A stretch of 64,000 nucleotides of DNA from Chryseobacterium lathyri (GTDB taxonomy: Bacteria; Bacteroidota; Bacteroidia; Flavobacteriales; Weeksellaceae). The stretch covers positions 558,001 through 622,000 of the forward strand of contig NZ_JAUSSF010000003.1 in the NCBI RefSeq assembly GCF_030812195.1. Reading direction: 5' to 3'. The notes under the pieces were generated by a model that saw only the letters and a program-made list of their open reading frames with translations, was not told the DNA's origin and did not search any database. The position numbers and the translations under genes were made by a program. Shown one piece after another: positions 35,625 to 44,220 of the stretch. How positions within the stretch are numbered: the stretch's first letter is position 1; every line of letters starts with the position of its first letter.

Positions 35625-37259
35625 ATGAAATACATTTTACTTACGCTTATTTCAGCAATGCTGCTATCTGTTTCGTGGCCTACTTACGGAGTTCCGTTCT
35701 TTATATTTTTTGCACTTGTTCCGCTTTTAATGATGGAACACGGAATCTCAAAATTTTCATCGTATAAAAGAAAAAGCTGGATGGTTTTCGGACTATCCTA
35801 TCTTTGTTTTGTGATCTGGAATATTGTAACAACAGGATGGCTGTATGGCTCCAGAAACCCGGACGGAAGTCATTCCATGATGGCGGTTGTATTTCCCGTT
35901 TTGGTCAACTCCTTCCTTTATTCTCTTGTTTTCCAGTGCTATCACTGGTACAAAAATGCACAGGGAACCTATTGGGGATTGGGATTTCTGATTGCCATAT
36001 GGATGGGGTTCGAAAAATTCCATATGAACTGGGAACTCACCTGGCCGTGGCTGAATTTAGGAAATGTGTTTTCAGATTATCCTAAATTAATACAATGGTA
36101 TGATACTTTGGGAGCAACCGGTGGAAGCTTCTGGATCTTATTAATCAATGTTTTGATCTTCTATACTTTAAGAATCTGGGAAGCGGGAAGAAAAAGAAAA
36201 GACCTGATCAAAAACAGCTCAATTGTTGCTGCTTTGATCATTCTTCCGATGATTATCTCATTGATCAAATACAATAATTTTGATGAAAAGCCTTCCGGAC
36301 AGGTCAATGTTCTGATGCTGCAGCCGGATCTTGATCCTTACGCTGAAAAGTATTCAAAAGACAGTCTGACGATTGAAAATGACCTTTTAACCCTGGCAGA
36401 AAGCAATTCAAAAGGAAAAATTGATTATTATATTGCTCCGGAAACAGCTCTTCCCGGAAGAGGATCCATCTCTGAAACCGCTTTTGAGAAAAGTCTGCTT
36501 TTAAATAATGTAAAAGGATTTCTAACAAAACACCCTGGGGCCGTTTTTGCAACCGGAATTTCTTCACACCGTTTTTATAAAAACCAGGAAAACATCCCGA
36601 AAGAAGCCTACCAGATCAATCCAGAGCTTTGGGTGGAAAGCTATAACACCGCTATCCAGCTTGCACCGCAACAGAAGGTTCAGGTGTATCACAAAGGAAA
36701 ACTCGTTCCAGGCGTTGAGATCTTCCCTTACATGAGTGTTTTAAAGCCTATTTTAGGCAATGCCATGCTTAATCTGGGCGGAACTGTGGCTTCTTTAGGA
36801 ATAGATGAGGAAAGAAAATCTTTTTCAAATCCTTACAATAAAGGCAGGCTGGCACCTATTATCTGCTACGAAAGTATTTATGGAGAATTTACCACGGATT
36901 ATGTGAAAAAGGGGGCCAATTTCTTAGGCATTATGACCAATGATTCCTGGTGGGGTGTTACCGAAGGACATAAGCAGCTTTTATCGTATGCAAAGTTAAG
37001 AGCTATTGAAACCAGACGAGAAATTGCACGTGCAGCCAACAGCGGCATATCCGCCCACATCAATGCAAAAGGAGAAGTGGTAGCCGATACTTTCTATGGC
37101 GATAAAACAACATTATTCGCCAAAGTGAATCTTTACGAAACGATGACCTTCTATACGAGAGCCGGAGACCTGCTATCGAGATTTTCCATTTTTGCACTGG
37201 GCTTTTTACTGTTTTACTTTTTGATCGAAAAGTTCAGGAACAAGGCCAAGAAAGCATAA
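35625..37259 (+). CDS. lnt: Apolipoprotein N-acyltransferase Lnt
   Basis: 544 residues. Adds the third acyl chain to lipoproteins in the inner membrane. About six N-terminal membrane segments (residues 1-225) precede a nitrilase domain. Catalytic triad: Glu273 in YYIAPETALPG, Lys359 in HKGKLVPGVEIFPY, Cys414 in PIICYESIYGEF. A last membrane segment (FSIFALGFLLFYFLIEKF) closes the protein. The many predicted lipoproteins in the window would be its substrates. Monocistronic. Confidence 0.95.
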   Translation: MKYILLTLISAMLLSVSWPTYGVPFFIFFALVPLLMMEHGISKFSSYKRKSWMVFGLSYLCFVIWNIVTTGWLYGSRNPDGSHSMMAVVFPVLVNSFLYSLVFQCYHWYKNAQGTYWGLGFLIAIWMGFEKFHMNWELTWPWLNLGNVFSDYPKLIQWYDTLGATGGSFWILLINVLIFYTLRIWEAGRKRKDLIKNSSIVAALIILPMIISLIKYNNFDEKPSGQVNVLMLQPDLDPYAEKYSKDSLTIENDLLTLAESNSKGKIDYYIAPETALPGRGSISETAFEKSLLLNNVKGFLTKHPGAVFATGISSHRFYKNQENIPKEAYQINPELWVESYNTAIQLAPQQKVQVYHKGKLVPGVEIFPYMSVLKPILGNAMLNLGGTVASLGIDEERKSFSNPYNKGRLAPIICYESIYGEFTTDYVKKGANFLGIMTNDSWWGVTEGHKQLLSYAKLRAIETRREIARAANSGISAHINAKGEVVADTFYGDKTTLFAKVNLYETMTFYTRAGDLLSRFSIFALGFLLFYFLIEKFRNKAKKA

Positions 37260-37414
37260 TATTGACTACAAAAGTCACAAAAGATAAATATTTAGTTTTT
37301 AGTTTTAAAGTTTGTGCATAAAAAGTACACTTAAGTTTTTTTTAACTCTAAAGATTTATCCACGACTTGTACAATTAATTTGATGAGCAGTTTACAACAA
37401 TACAACCAAAATAT

Positions 37415-37448
37415 AAAAGAACTTTATCTACCGGGATAAAGTTCTTTT
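37415..37448 (+). terminator. Terminator after lnt
   Basis: AAAAGAACTTTATC and GATAAAGTTCTTTT form a perfect 14-bp stem around TACCGG. It lies 155 bases past the lnt stop, so it could instead end a short unseen transcript. Confidence 0.65.
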
Positions 37449-37469
37449 ATAATCTTCATGGTAAAAAAC

Positions 37470-37500
37470 AGAAAAGCCAGCTGGACGTCTGGCTTTTCTT
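37470..37500. terminator. Terminator of the FG-GAP/T9SS gene
   Basis: AGAAAAGCCAG and CTGGCTTTTCT form an 11-bp stem, 21 bases past the minus-strand stop. The A-rich left side gives T residues on the minus strand. Confidence 0.75.
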
Positions 37501-37520
37501 ACTAATAGAACTCTTCAGTT

Positions 37521-39233
37521 TTATTTAATCATAAGTTTTTGACTGGTTATCTCGTTTTTAATTTTCAGTTTTAATAAATAAGTTCCTTTCGTAAGGTGTG
37601 ATATGTTGATCGACTGATCGTTGTTTAAAATAACATTCTGTTTTCTTCCATCCATAGAATATATTTCAACGTCCGAAACCTTTTCTCCTTTAATAAATAC
37701 TTTCTCTGATGCCGGATTCGGATATACTGAAACCTTGCTGTTTATTGCTCTATCACGCGTTCCCAATGTGCCCTGTGCTGAAGCATCAGAAAACACCTTT
37801 GAAGCATCTATTGATTTTACACTCCAATACACATTCTGAACAGAAGGATCCAGATCCAGAAACCATGACGGTGTGGTTACAACGTATTTTGCAATATTGG
37901 CGGCTCCGGGAGTAGTTCCGACTTTGATCTCGTAACGCAGGGCATTCGTTGGTGTTTTATCATCAGATGCACCGCTCCAGGAGAAATTAAAACGGCTTCC
38001 GGTCTTTGTTACATTAAGGACTGCAGGAGGTGCAGGTTTCAGATTAACTTCCGTAGAAGTGTTTTTGAAAATTTTGGTAAGTGAAGGCATGCCCGGATCT
38101 GCCCAATCAAATCCGGCCAATAAAATATCCAGACGGTGGTTATTGTCAAAGTCAAGTAAATTCACAAAACCCGGACCTCCTAAAGTATGCAGTCCTGTAG
38201 GTATATTTTCAGTAAAATTTTGAGTGGAAGGATTGTATAAAAAAGTTTTTACTACGGCATCGTTGTTTTCATCATTGCCTGAAACAATAAAATCATAGTA
38301 TCCGTCATTATTCAGGTCACCTGTAGCTACAGATGAGTCAGAGATCTCAGCAACGTTTATCTGCTGAGTGTTCAGATGCCCGGTTCCATCATTCACCAGT
38401 ACGGCAAGAAATCCGGAATAACTGTTATCCTGACCTGTAATAACAATATCCTGATAGCCATCTGCATTGAAGTCTGCAAAATCCATTTTCCCACCTGTCA
38501 AGGCAGTAAGATCCTGCGAAAACATCAGTGTTCCTGCCTGATTCAGATACACTTTACAGGCCGGATGATCACCTTGCTCCATTCCAAGAATAACGAGGTC
38601 CAGAAGATGATCATTATTAAGATCTACAAACTTAAAGCTTCCGTTCTGTGTTCCGGGTTGCCAGCCTTTAAAGATCTCAAAATCAGTTCCGGTATTCTTA
38701 TAAAAATCAAGGTTGTTCAGAAACCCAGCTCCCTCTACATATTGTGTTCCGTTAATAGCATAATCTATCTTACCATCATTATTAAAATCAAAGGCCTCTA
38801 AAGACCCATAGATTTTTCCGTCAAGCACAGCTTCATTAATAAAACCTGTTCCTGAGTTCCGGAACCTGTAATGTTTATAATTAACAACATCATTATAGCT
38901 TAATCCTGTAGAAATAATATCCAGAAGACCGTCATTATCAAAATCCATGAATTTTATATCTCCCAGGTGCGTTGCATTCACTCCCAGATTAGCATAAGGT
39001 TCCAGTGAAGTGCCGTTATTTTTGTATACTTCATTAAAAGACGTATCAACATTTCCATCATGGTCAGTATCAATAGCTCCGTTGATTACTACATCCTGCT
39101 TTCCGTCACCATCCATATCAGCCGTATCAGCCGATCCATAGTAAAAATTTTTCATATTGGTCTGGATTTCAGCATAGTTTTGCGCTATCAATCCAACGGG
39201 AAGCATAGATAAAAGAATACAAATTCTCTTCAT
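37521..39233 (-). CDS. Secreted FG-GAP/VCBS-repeat protein with T9SS sorting domain
   Basis: 570 residues from ATG at 39233. The frame is open 33 codons further upstream, but MKRICILLSMLPVGLIAQ is a proper signal peptide, so the internal start is chosen. Repeats of calcium-binding FG-GAP type (ADMDGDGKQDVVING, MDFDNDGLLDIIST, DFNADGYQDIVITG, DLNNDGYYDFIVSG) build an integrin-like beta-propeller. A fibronectin-like domain follows (about 430-490) and a type A T9SS sorting domain ends it (VSVYPNPASEKVFIKG to QKLMIK). Exported surface protein; ligand unknown. Single gene with own terminator. Confidence 0.88.
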   Translation of the reverse strand: MKRICILLSMLPVGLIAQNYAEIQTNMKNFYYGSADTADMDGDGKQDVVINGAIDTDHDGNVDTSFNEVYKNNGTSLEPYANLGVNATHLGDIKFMDFDNDGLLDIISTGLSYNDVVNYKHYRFRNSGTGFINEAVLDGKIYGSLEAFDFNNDGKIDYAINGTQYVEGAGFLNNLDFYKNTGTDFEIFKGWQPGTQNGSFKFVDLNNDHLLDLVILGMEQGDHPACKVYLNQAGTLMFSQDLTALTGGKMDFADFNADGYQDIVITGQDNSYSGFLAVLVNDGTGHLNTQQINVAEISDSSVATGDLNNDGYYDFIVSGNDENNDAVVKTFLYNPSTQNFTENIPTGLHTLGGPGFVNLLDFDNNHRLDILLAGFDWADPGMPSLTKIFKNTSTEVNLKPAPPAVLNVTKTGSRFNFSWSGASDDKTPTNALRYEIKVGTTPGAANIAKYVVTTPSWFLDLDPSVQNVYWSVKSIDASKVFSDASAQGTLGTRDRAINSKVSVYPNPASEKVFIKGEKVSDVEIYSMDGRKQNVILNNDQSINISHLTKGTYLLKLKIKNEITSQKLMIK

Positions 39234-39405
39234 ATTATTTTTATTTAGATTAATTAAAAACAAAGGTAAAACATTCGGATTTGCTTTTACCGGAAAGTTT
39301 ACATGAAATATATCAGTCACTTGGCTTAGCATGTCTCAGGGATTATTTTATTTTAAAATTCATGATTATTAATCAGTCAGTTATTTATAAATATTTTCTA
39401 AAAGA

Positions 39406-39437
39406 TTTGTCTATCTAAAAAATTCTTCGTTATTTTG
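39406..39437 (+). promoter_or_regulatory. Promoter of the rpmB cluster
   Basis: TTTG (39406-39409) and the near-consensus -7 TATTTTG (39431-39437) are separated by 21 bases. The rpmB start is 36 bases downstream. Confidence 0.55.
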
Positions 39438-39473
39438 CAACCTCAAATATTATACAAATAAGAACATCGAGAT

Positions 39474-39716
39474 ATGTCAAGAATTTGCCAAATAACAGGA
39501 AAGCGTGCAATGGTTGGTAACAACGTTTCTCACGCTAATAACAAAACGAAGCGTCGTTTTGAAATTAACTTATTGGAGAAGAAGTTTTACCTTCCGGAGC
39601 AAGATAAGCACGTAACACTGAAAGTATCAGCTCATGGATTGAGAGTGATTAACAAGATTGGAATCGAGGAAGCTATTGAAAGAGCTACTAGAAACGGATT
39701 GATTAAAAAGAATTAA
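39474..39716 (+). CDS. rpmB: Ribosomal protein bL28
   Basis: 80 residues: [33 protein letters not shown] is the family's N-terminus. Binds 23S rRNA in the large subunit. First gene of the cluster rpmB-rpmG-DUF4295, with gaps of 6 and 19 bases, an order typical of Bacteroidota. Confidence 0.97.
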   Translation: MSRICQITGKRAMVGNNVSHANNKTKRRFEINLLEKKFYLPEQDKHVTLKVSAHGLRVINKIGIEEAIERATRNGLIKKN

Positions 39717-39722
39717 TAAATC

Positions 39723-39905
39723 ATGGCAAAAAAAGGAAACAGAGTTCAGGTAATCCTTGAATGTACAGAGCACAAAGAGAGTGGTATGGCGGGAATGTCA
39801 AGATACATTTCCACTAAAAATAAAAAGAACACTACTGAGAGACTGGAATTGAAAAAGTACAATCCTGTTCTTAAGAAGGTTACAGTTCACAAAGAAATCA
39901 AGTAA
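39723..39905 (+). CDS. rpmG: Ribosomal protein bL33 (zinc-free type)
   Basis: 60 residues: [48 protein letters not shown]. Only one Cys is present, so the two CxxC zinc motifs of the C+ form are lost (C-minus form). It keeps translation independent of zinc in this protein. Starts 6 bases after rpmB. Confidence 0.96.
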   Translation: MAKKGNRVQVILECTEHKESGMAGMSRYISTKNKKNTTERLELKKYNPVLKKVTVHKEIK

Positions 39906-39924
39906 TTTATAAATATAATTTACC

Positions 39925-40077
39925 ATGGCAAAGAAAGTAGTAGCAACCCTACAAAGCGGTCAGTCAAAAAAAATGACTAAAGTTGTGAAAATGGTTAAGT
40001 CATCTAAGTCAGGTGCTTACGTTTTCGAAGAAAAAGTAATGAATGCAGACGAAGTAGACGGTTATTTGAAGAAATAA
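39925..40077 (+). CDS. DUF4295 small protein
   Basis: 50 residues, reading MAKKVVATLQSGQSKKMTKVVKMVKSSKSGAYVFEEKVMNADEVDGYLKK. It follows rpmG by 19 bases and is highly basic. The family occurs in Bacteroidota between rpmG and ftsY and is thought to be a ribosome-associated small protein; later structural work on Bacteroidota ribosomes may have named it, but I cannot confirm this from memory. It is followed by a terminator. Confidence 0.9.
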   Translation: MAKKVVATLQSGQSKKMTKVVKMVKSSKSGAYVFEEKVMNADEVDGYLKK

Positions 40078-40100
40078 TCTCCACTTTATTTACAATATAA

Positions 40101-40127
40101 AAAACTACTCATATTTTGGGTAGTTTT
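40101..40127 (+). terminator. Terminator of the rpmB-rpmG-DUF4295 operon
   Basis: AAAACTAC and GTAGTTTT pair, extended by T-G and C-G pairs around ATATTTT, followed by a T-run. It separates the ribosomal genes from the Rid-like gene and ftsY. Confidence 0.75.
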
Positions 40128-40132
40128 TTTGT

Positions 40133-40140
40133 TATCTTTG
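40133..40140 (+). promoter_or_regulatory. -7 element of the Rid-like gene
   Basis: TATCTTTG matches TAnnTTTG and lies 34 bases before the start codon at 40175, just after the terminator of the ribosomal genes. Confidence 0.5.
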
Positions 40141-40174
40141 TTCACCAGATTATTAATCAATTAAATATATTCAT

Positions 40175-40642
40175 ATGAAAAAGATTCTTATTCTGGCTTT
40201 CACAGAAATTTTTCTATTTTCATTCGGTCAGGAAAAAATGAACAATGTAGAATACAAAAGCTCCCCAGAGGTTTTTACCATTAAAGGGCTTTCACAATCA
40301 GTAAGTATCGACTGTGGGACTTCTACAATGATTTTGCTTTCCGGACAGGTTCCGCTGGATGCTGCAGGTAATCTTGTAGGAAATGATGTTGAGAAGCAAA
40401 CCCAACAGGTTTTTAAAAACATTGAATTCATTCTGAAAGAATATGGAGCTACTGGAAAAGATATTGTAAAACTGGGAATCTTCATTACTGATATTTCCAA
40501 AACACCAGACTTTAGAAAAATCCGTGACTTATATATCAACCTTCAAAATCCTCCCGTAAGCAGCCTTGTGGAAGTAAGCCGTCTTTTCAGAGATGATGTG
40601 CTTATAGAAGTAGAAGCTACGGCAGTTATAAAAAACAAATAA
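40175..40642 (+). CDS. Exported Rid-family (YjgF/RidA-like) protein lacking the key arginine
   Basis: 155 residues. An N-terminal signal-like segment (MKKILILAFTEIFLFSFGQ) precedes a Rid domain (GLSQSVSIDCGTSTMILLSGQVPLDAAGNLVG, QVFKNIEFILKEYGATGKDIVKLGIFITDI). In RidA the enamine/imine deaminase needs the Arg of the PARSxVEV motif; here the aligned stretch is NPPVSSLVEVSR with Ser129 in its place. The protein is therefore unlikely to be a standard deaminase. It stands between the ribosomal genes and ftsY and ends 9 bases before ftsY. Confidence 0.85.
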   Translation: MKKILILAFTEIFLFSFGQEKMNNVEYKSSPEVFTIKGLSQSVSIDCGTSTMILLSGQVPLDAAGNLVGNDVEKQTQQVFKNIEFILKEYGATGKDIVKLGIFITDISKTPDFRKIRDLYINLQNPPVSSLVEVSRLFRDDVLIEVEATAVIKNK

Positions 40643-40651
40643 GAATGAACT

Positions 40652-41605
40652 ATGAGTTGGTTTAAAAATATTTTCAAAAAAGAAGAAAAGGAAACTTTAG
40701 ATAAAGGCCTGGAAAAATCCAGCCAGGGTTTCTTTGAAAAAATGACGAAAGCCGTAGTCGGTAAAAGCAAAGTAGATGATGAAGTCCTGGATAACCTGGA
40801 AGAAATACTGATTGCATCCGATGTAGGCGCCTCCACAACCATTAAAATCATAGAAAGGATTGAAGAACGCGTTTCTCGTGATAAATATGTAGGTGTAGAT
40901 GAACTTGACCATATTCTCCGGGAAGAAATTTCAGGACTGCTTCTTGAAAATCCTCATGCTGGAACAGGAAACATTGATACTTCAAAAAAACCTTATGTCA
41001 TCATGGTAGTGGGTGTAAATGGTGTTGGGAAAACCACTACGATCGGAAAACTTGCTCACCAGTTCAAATCCGAAGGAAGAAAGGTTGTTCTGGGCGCAGC
41101 AGACACCTTCAGAGCTGCAGCAGTAGACCAGCTGACCATCTGGAGCGAAAGAGTGGGAGTTCCTATTGTTAAACAGGATATGGGCTCAGATCCGGCCTCT
41201 GTAGCTTTTGACACTGTACAAAGTGCTGTTGCACAGGGTGCAGATGTAGTGATCATTGATACTGCAGGAAGGCTTCATAATAAGATCAACCTGATGAATG
41301 AACTTTCAAAGATCAAAAGGGTAATGCAGAAAGTAATTCCAGATGCTCCTCATGAGATCCTGCTGGTTCTTGACGGATCTACAGGACAGAATGCATTTGA
41401 GCAGGCAAAACAGTTTACAGCAGCCACAGAAGTGAATGCATTGGCAGTAACAAAGCTTGACGGCACAGCTAAAGGAGGTGTCGTTATAGGGATATCAGAT
41501 CAGTTCCAGATTCCGGTAAAATATATAGGGGTAGGCGAAAAGATGCAGGACCTACAATTGTTTAATGGTACAGAATTTGTAGACTCTTTTTTCAAAAAAA
41601 GATGA
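40652..41605 (+). CDS. ftsY: Signal recognition particle receptor FtsY
   Basis: 317 residues with the NG domain only (no long acidic A domain). SRP-type GTPase that docks ribosome-SRP complexes to the membrane. P-loop GVNGVGKTTTIGKLAHQF, the ADTFRAAAVDQL motif, DTAGRLHNKINLMNEL, and TKLDGTAKGGVVIGI are intact. It follows the Rid-like gene by 9 bases. Confidence 0.97.
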   Translation: MSWFKNIFKKEEKETLDKGLEKSSQGFFEKMTKAVVGKSKVDDEVLDNLEEILIASDVGASTTIKIIERIEERVSRDKYVGVDELDHILREEISGLLLENPHAGTGNIDTSKKPYVIMVVGVNGVGKTTTIGKLAHQFKSEGRKVVLGAADTFRAAAVDQLTIWSERVGVPIVKQDMGSDPASVAFDTVQSAVAQGADVVIIDTAGRLHNKINLMNELSKIKRVMQKVIPDAPHEILLVLDGSTGQNAFEQAKQFTAATEVNALAVTKLDGTAKGGVVIGISDQFQIPVKYIGVGEKMQDLQLFNGTEFVDSFFKKR

Positions 41606-41675
41606 TATTTATCATATTTTATCTTTAACTTAGATATCAAATTTACACATTATTAACAATTAAAAATTTAGGACT

Positions 41676-41936
41676 ATGGGAATTTTAACTTGGATCATAT
41701 TTGGGCTACTGGCTGGAGCCATTGCAAAAATGATTATGCCTGGTAACCAGGGAGGCGGATGGCTGATCACTATTATTTTAGGAATTATTGGAGCATTCGT
41801 TGGAGGTGCCATTGGAGTTTATGTTCTGCACTGGGGTGACGTTACTTCATTCTGGAATCCAAAAAGCTGGATCCTGGCTATCGGAGGCGCTTTAATTGTT
41901 CTCTGGATCTACGGAATGGCCACAAAGAAAGGCTAA
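41676..41936 (+). CDS. GlsB/YeaQ/YmgE-family stress-response membrane protein
   Basis: 86 residues, with about three short membrane segments (ILTWIIFGLLAGAIAKMI, WLITIILGIIGAFVGGAIGVYVL, SWILAIGGALIVLWIYGMA). The GLLAGAIAK-x-x-PG-x-x-GGG start is the family's signature. Widespread small inner-membrane proteins induced by stress; molecular role not known. It is followed by a strong terminator and starts 70 bases after ftsY. Confidence 0.9.
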   Translation: MGILTWIIFGLLAGAIAKMIMPGNQGGGWLITIILGIIGAFVGGAIGVYVLHWGDVTSFWNPKSWILAIGGALIVLWIYGMATKKG

Positions 41937-41954
41937 TACAAGCAAATAAAAAAT

Positions 41955-41990
41955 AAAATCCCGGGACTGAAATTCAGTCCCGGGATTTTT
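41955..41990. terminator. Strong terminator between GlsB-type gene and sppA
   Basis: AAAATCCCGGGACTGAA and TTCAGTCCCGGGATTTT are fully complementary (17 bases per arm). T residues follow on the plus strand; A-rich flanks serve the minus strand. It lies between convergent genes. Confidence 0.9.
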
Positions 41991-42008
41991 CTTACAATAT
42001 AATTTAGT

Positions 42009-43763
42009 TTAGTTGATCTTAACCTGGTAAGGCATTTCCATTTTCACCTCAGACTGTAGCTTTTCATCAGTAATCTGCTGAAGAATTTCATAGTTGGCTT
42101 TACCTATTTTATTTTTAATGATCCTTGCAGAAATATCTTCTTCATTCAGATCTTTGAAGATCTGTTCAAATGGAGACATTCTTTTAGGATAAGAAGATAC
42201 ATGGTAAGATTTCAGTCCTGCTTTTTGTGCTGCAAATTTTACAGCATCATTTAGAGTTCCAAGTTCATCTACAAGACCGACTTCCTTGGCACGTACACCA
42301 CTCCACACTCTTCCACCTCCAACACTGTCGATCTGTTCAAAGGTTTGCTTTCTGTTTTGTGTCACAAAATGTACAAATCTTTTATAGGTTCCTTCCACAC
42401 TTCTGGTGATCAGGTTTACTCCGTAAGGGGTAACGCCGTTCAGAGGTGAATAATATTGGGAATTGGCATTGGTAGCGACAATATCTGAACGGATACCGTT
42501 TTTGTTTGCGATATCCTTATAATAAGGTATCACTCCGAAAACTCCGATAGACCCTGTCAGTGTATTAGGCTCTGAATAGATTTTATCTGCTGCCATTGCA
42601 ATATAATAACCTCCTGAAGCCGCATAGTCACCAAAAGAAACCACTAATGGCTTTTTCTTTTTCAGCTGTTGCAATTCAAATAAAATTTCATCTGAAGCAT
42701 TAGCACTTCCCCCGGGAGAATTGATTCTGAAAACAACTGCTTTTACTTTATCATCATCCTGAAGGTCCTTGATGTATTTCACATATTTTTCAGAATAGAT
42801 CTCATTGTAACCGTCCCCATTGTTAATTCCTCCTGAAGCATATAAAACGGCTACTTTTTCTCCAGACTTATCTTCATCTGCATAAGAACTGATATAGCCT
42901 GCTAGCGATACCTTATTCAGTTTTTCTTTTTCTTTAAGACTGAGTTTGGATTTAATCATCTGATCATATTCTGTTTTCTGGATCAGTTTGTCAGCAAGTT
43001 TATATTTTAATCCTAATTCTGGGATCATCCCGTATAAACTGTCTACTACCATTCTGAACTGGGCTGTATCAATTTTTCTTGAAACGGCCATTTTAGTTGA
43101 AGTGTTTTTCCAGATGTCATTTAAAAGAGTACCCAGTTGCTCTTTATTTTCCGGAGAAATATCATTTCTTAGGAAGGGCTCAACCGCTGACTTAAATTTT
43201 CCATGTCTTATTACTTCTAAACCTATACCGTATTTATCCGCAAAATCTTTAAAAAAAGTAACTTCAGTAGCCAGTCCTTTTAATTCTATCATTCCTGATG
43301 GGTTAAGATAGTACTTATCAGCAACAGATCCTAAATAATAAGAAGCCTGTGAAACAGCATTTCCATAAGCATATACAAATTTTCCGCTCTTTTTAAAATC
43401 TTCGATAGCACTTCTGATATCATCTATCTGCGTTATTCCGGCATGCAGATCATCTGCTTCGATACTTATACCTTTAATATGATCATCAGTTTTAGCTTTT
43501 TTAATAGCCTCCAATACATCATACAGCATTACACTCTTGCTCTTGTCACTGATATTGAACAGTCCCATTTCCTCTTCAGTAGGGCTATCTATTATATTAG
43601 TCTTTAAATTAATCGTAAGAACAGAATTATTTTTCACCACAACAGATTTGTCATTCCCCATAGAACTGAACACAAGCATCATAATGAAAAAGACGAAAAA
43701 TAAGGCACATAATAGGACAATAGCCACTATATTTGCCAATACGTTTTTAAAGAAACTTCTCAT
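42009..43763 (-). CDS. sppA: Signal peptide peptidase SppA, long form
   Basis: 584 residues, the 67K type with two similar domains and an N-terminal membrane segment (VLANIVAIVLLCALFFVFFIMMLVF). It degrades leftover signal peptides in the inner membrane. The Lys base lies in the N-terminal domain around SQASYYLGSVADKYYLNPSG, the Ser nucleophile in the C-terminal domain in GDYAASGGYYIAMAADKIY, with INSPGGSANASDEI before it. Its start is only 20 bases from the folK start on the other strand. Confidence 0.94.
   Translation of the reverse strand: MRSFFKNVLANIVAIVLLCALFFVFFIMMLVFSSMGNDKSVVVKNNSVLTINLKTNIIDSPTEEEMGLFNISDKSKSVMLYDVLEAIKKAKTDDHIKGISIEADDLHAGITQIDDIRSAIEDFKKSGKFVYAYGNAVSQASYYLGSVADKYYLNPSGMIELKGLATEVTFFKDFADKYGIGLEVIRHGKFKSAVEPFLRNDISPENKEQLGTLLNDIWKNTSTKMAVSRKIDTAQFRMVVDSLYGMIPELGLKYKLADKLIQKTEYDQMIKSKLSLKEKEKLNKVSLAGYISSYADEDKSGEKVAVLYASGGINNGDGYNEIYSEKYVKYIKDLQDDDKVKAVVFRINSPGGSANASDEILFELQQLKKKKPLVVSFGDYAASGGYYIAMAADKIYSEPNTLTGSIGVFGVIPYYKDIANKNGIRSDIVATNANSQYYSPLNGVTPYGVNLITRSVEGTYKRFVHFVTQNRKQTFEQIDSVGGGRVWSGVRAKEVGLVDELGTLNDAVKFAAQKAGLKSYHVSSYPKRMSPFEQIFKDLNEEDISARIIKNKIGKANYEILQQITDEKLQSEVKMEMPYQVKIN
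43728..43735 (+). promoter_or_regulatory. Possible -7 element of folK inside sppA
   Basis: TATATTTG matches TAnnTTTG, 48 bases before the folK start, within the first codons of sppA. The 20-base gap between the divergent starts leaves no room for a separate promoter. Confidence 0.4.
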
Positions 43764-43783
43764 AAATCAATCAATTTTCCAAT

Positions 43784-44200
43784 ATGTCGCAGCATAAGGT
43801 AGTTTTGTTACTAGGAAGTAACCTGGGAGATCAAAAAAAAAATTTAGAACTGGCCTTACAAAAAATCAGTGAGGGCGGTAATTACATTTCACAAATAAGC
43901 GAATTTTTAATAACCGAACCCGTAGAATTTGTCAGTTCCAATATTTTTTGTAATATTGCATCAGTAATATTCACGCATCACTCGCCAATTCAACTGCTTG
44001 ATTTTATTAAAAGTATAGAAGTTGAGATGGGAAGAACCAACGATTCATCAGCATCTGGCGGTTATAGCGATAGAATAATAGATATTGATATCATTAAATA
44101 TAACGATCTGAAATTCAGATCAGAGAAATTAGAGATACCCCATCAAAAGCATTTATTAGAAAGGGAATTTTCTAAAATATTATTGAAAGATTTTATCTAA
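43784..44200 (+). CDS. folK: 2-amino-4-hydroxy-6-hydroxymethyldihydropteridine diphosphokinase FolK
   Basis: 138 residues, cytoplasmic. Transfers pyrophosphate from ATP to the pterin in folate synthesis. Start motif VVLLLGSNLGDQKKNLELAL, the EVEMGRT segment and the signature YSDRIIDIDIIKYNDLKF are seen, with the HQKHLLEREF motif. The usual neighbouring genes folB/folP are not adjacent. It ends 20 bases before the first OmpA-type gene. Confidence 0.95.
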   Translation: MSQHKVVLLLGSNLGDQKKNLELALQKISEGGNYISQISEFLITEPVEFVSSNIFCNIASVIFTHHSPIQLLDFIKSIEVEMGRTNDSSASGGYSDRIIDIDIIKYNDLKFRSEKLEIPHQKHLLEREFSKILLKDFI

Positions 44201-44220
44201 ATAAAACATAAAAAACATAT

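Noticed and set aside
39234-39332. Upstream extension of the FG-GAP/T9SS protein by 33 codons
   Set aside because: The signal peptide begins at the internal Met (39233); the extension would bury it.
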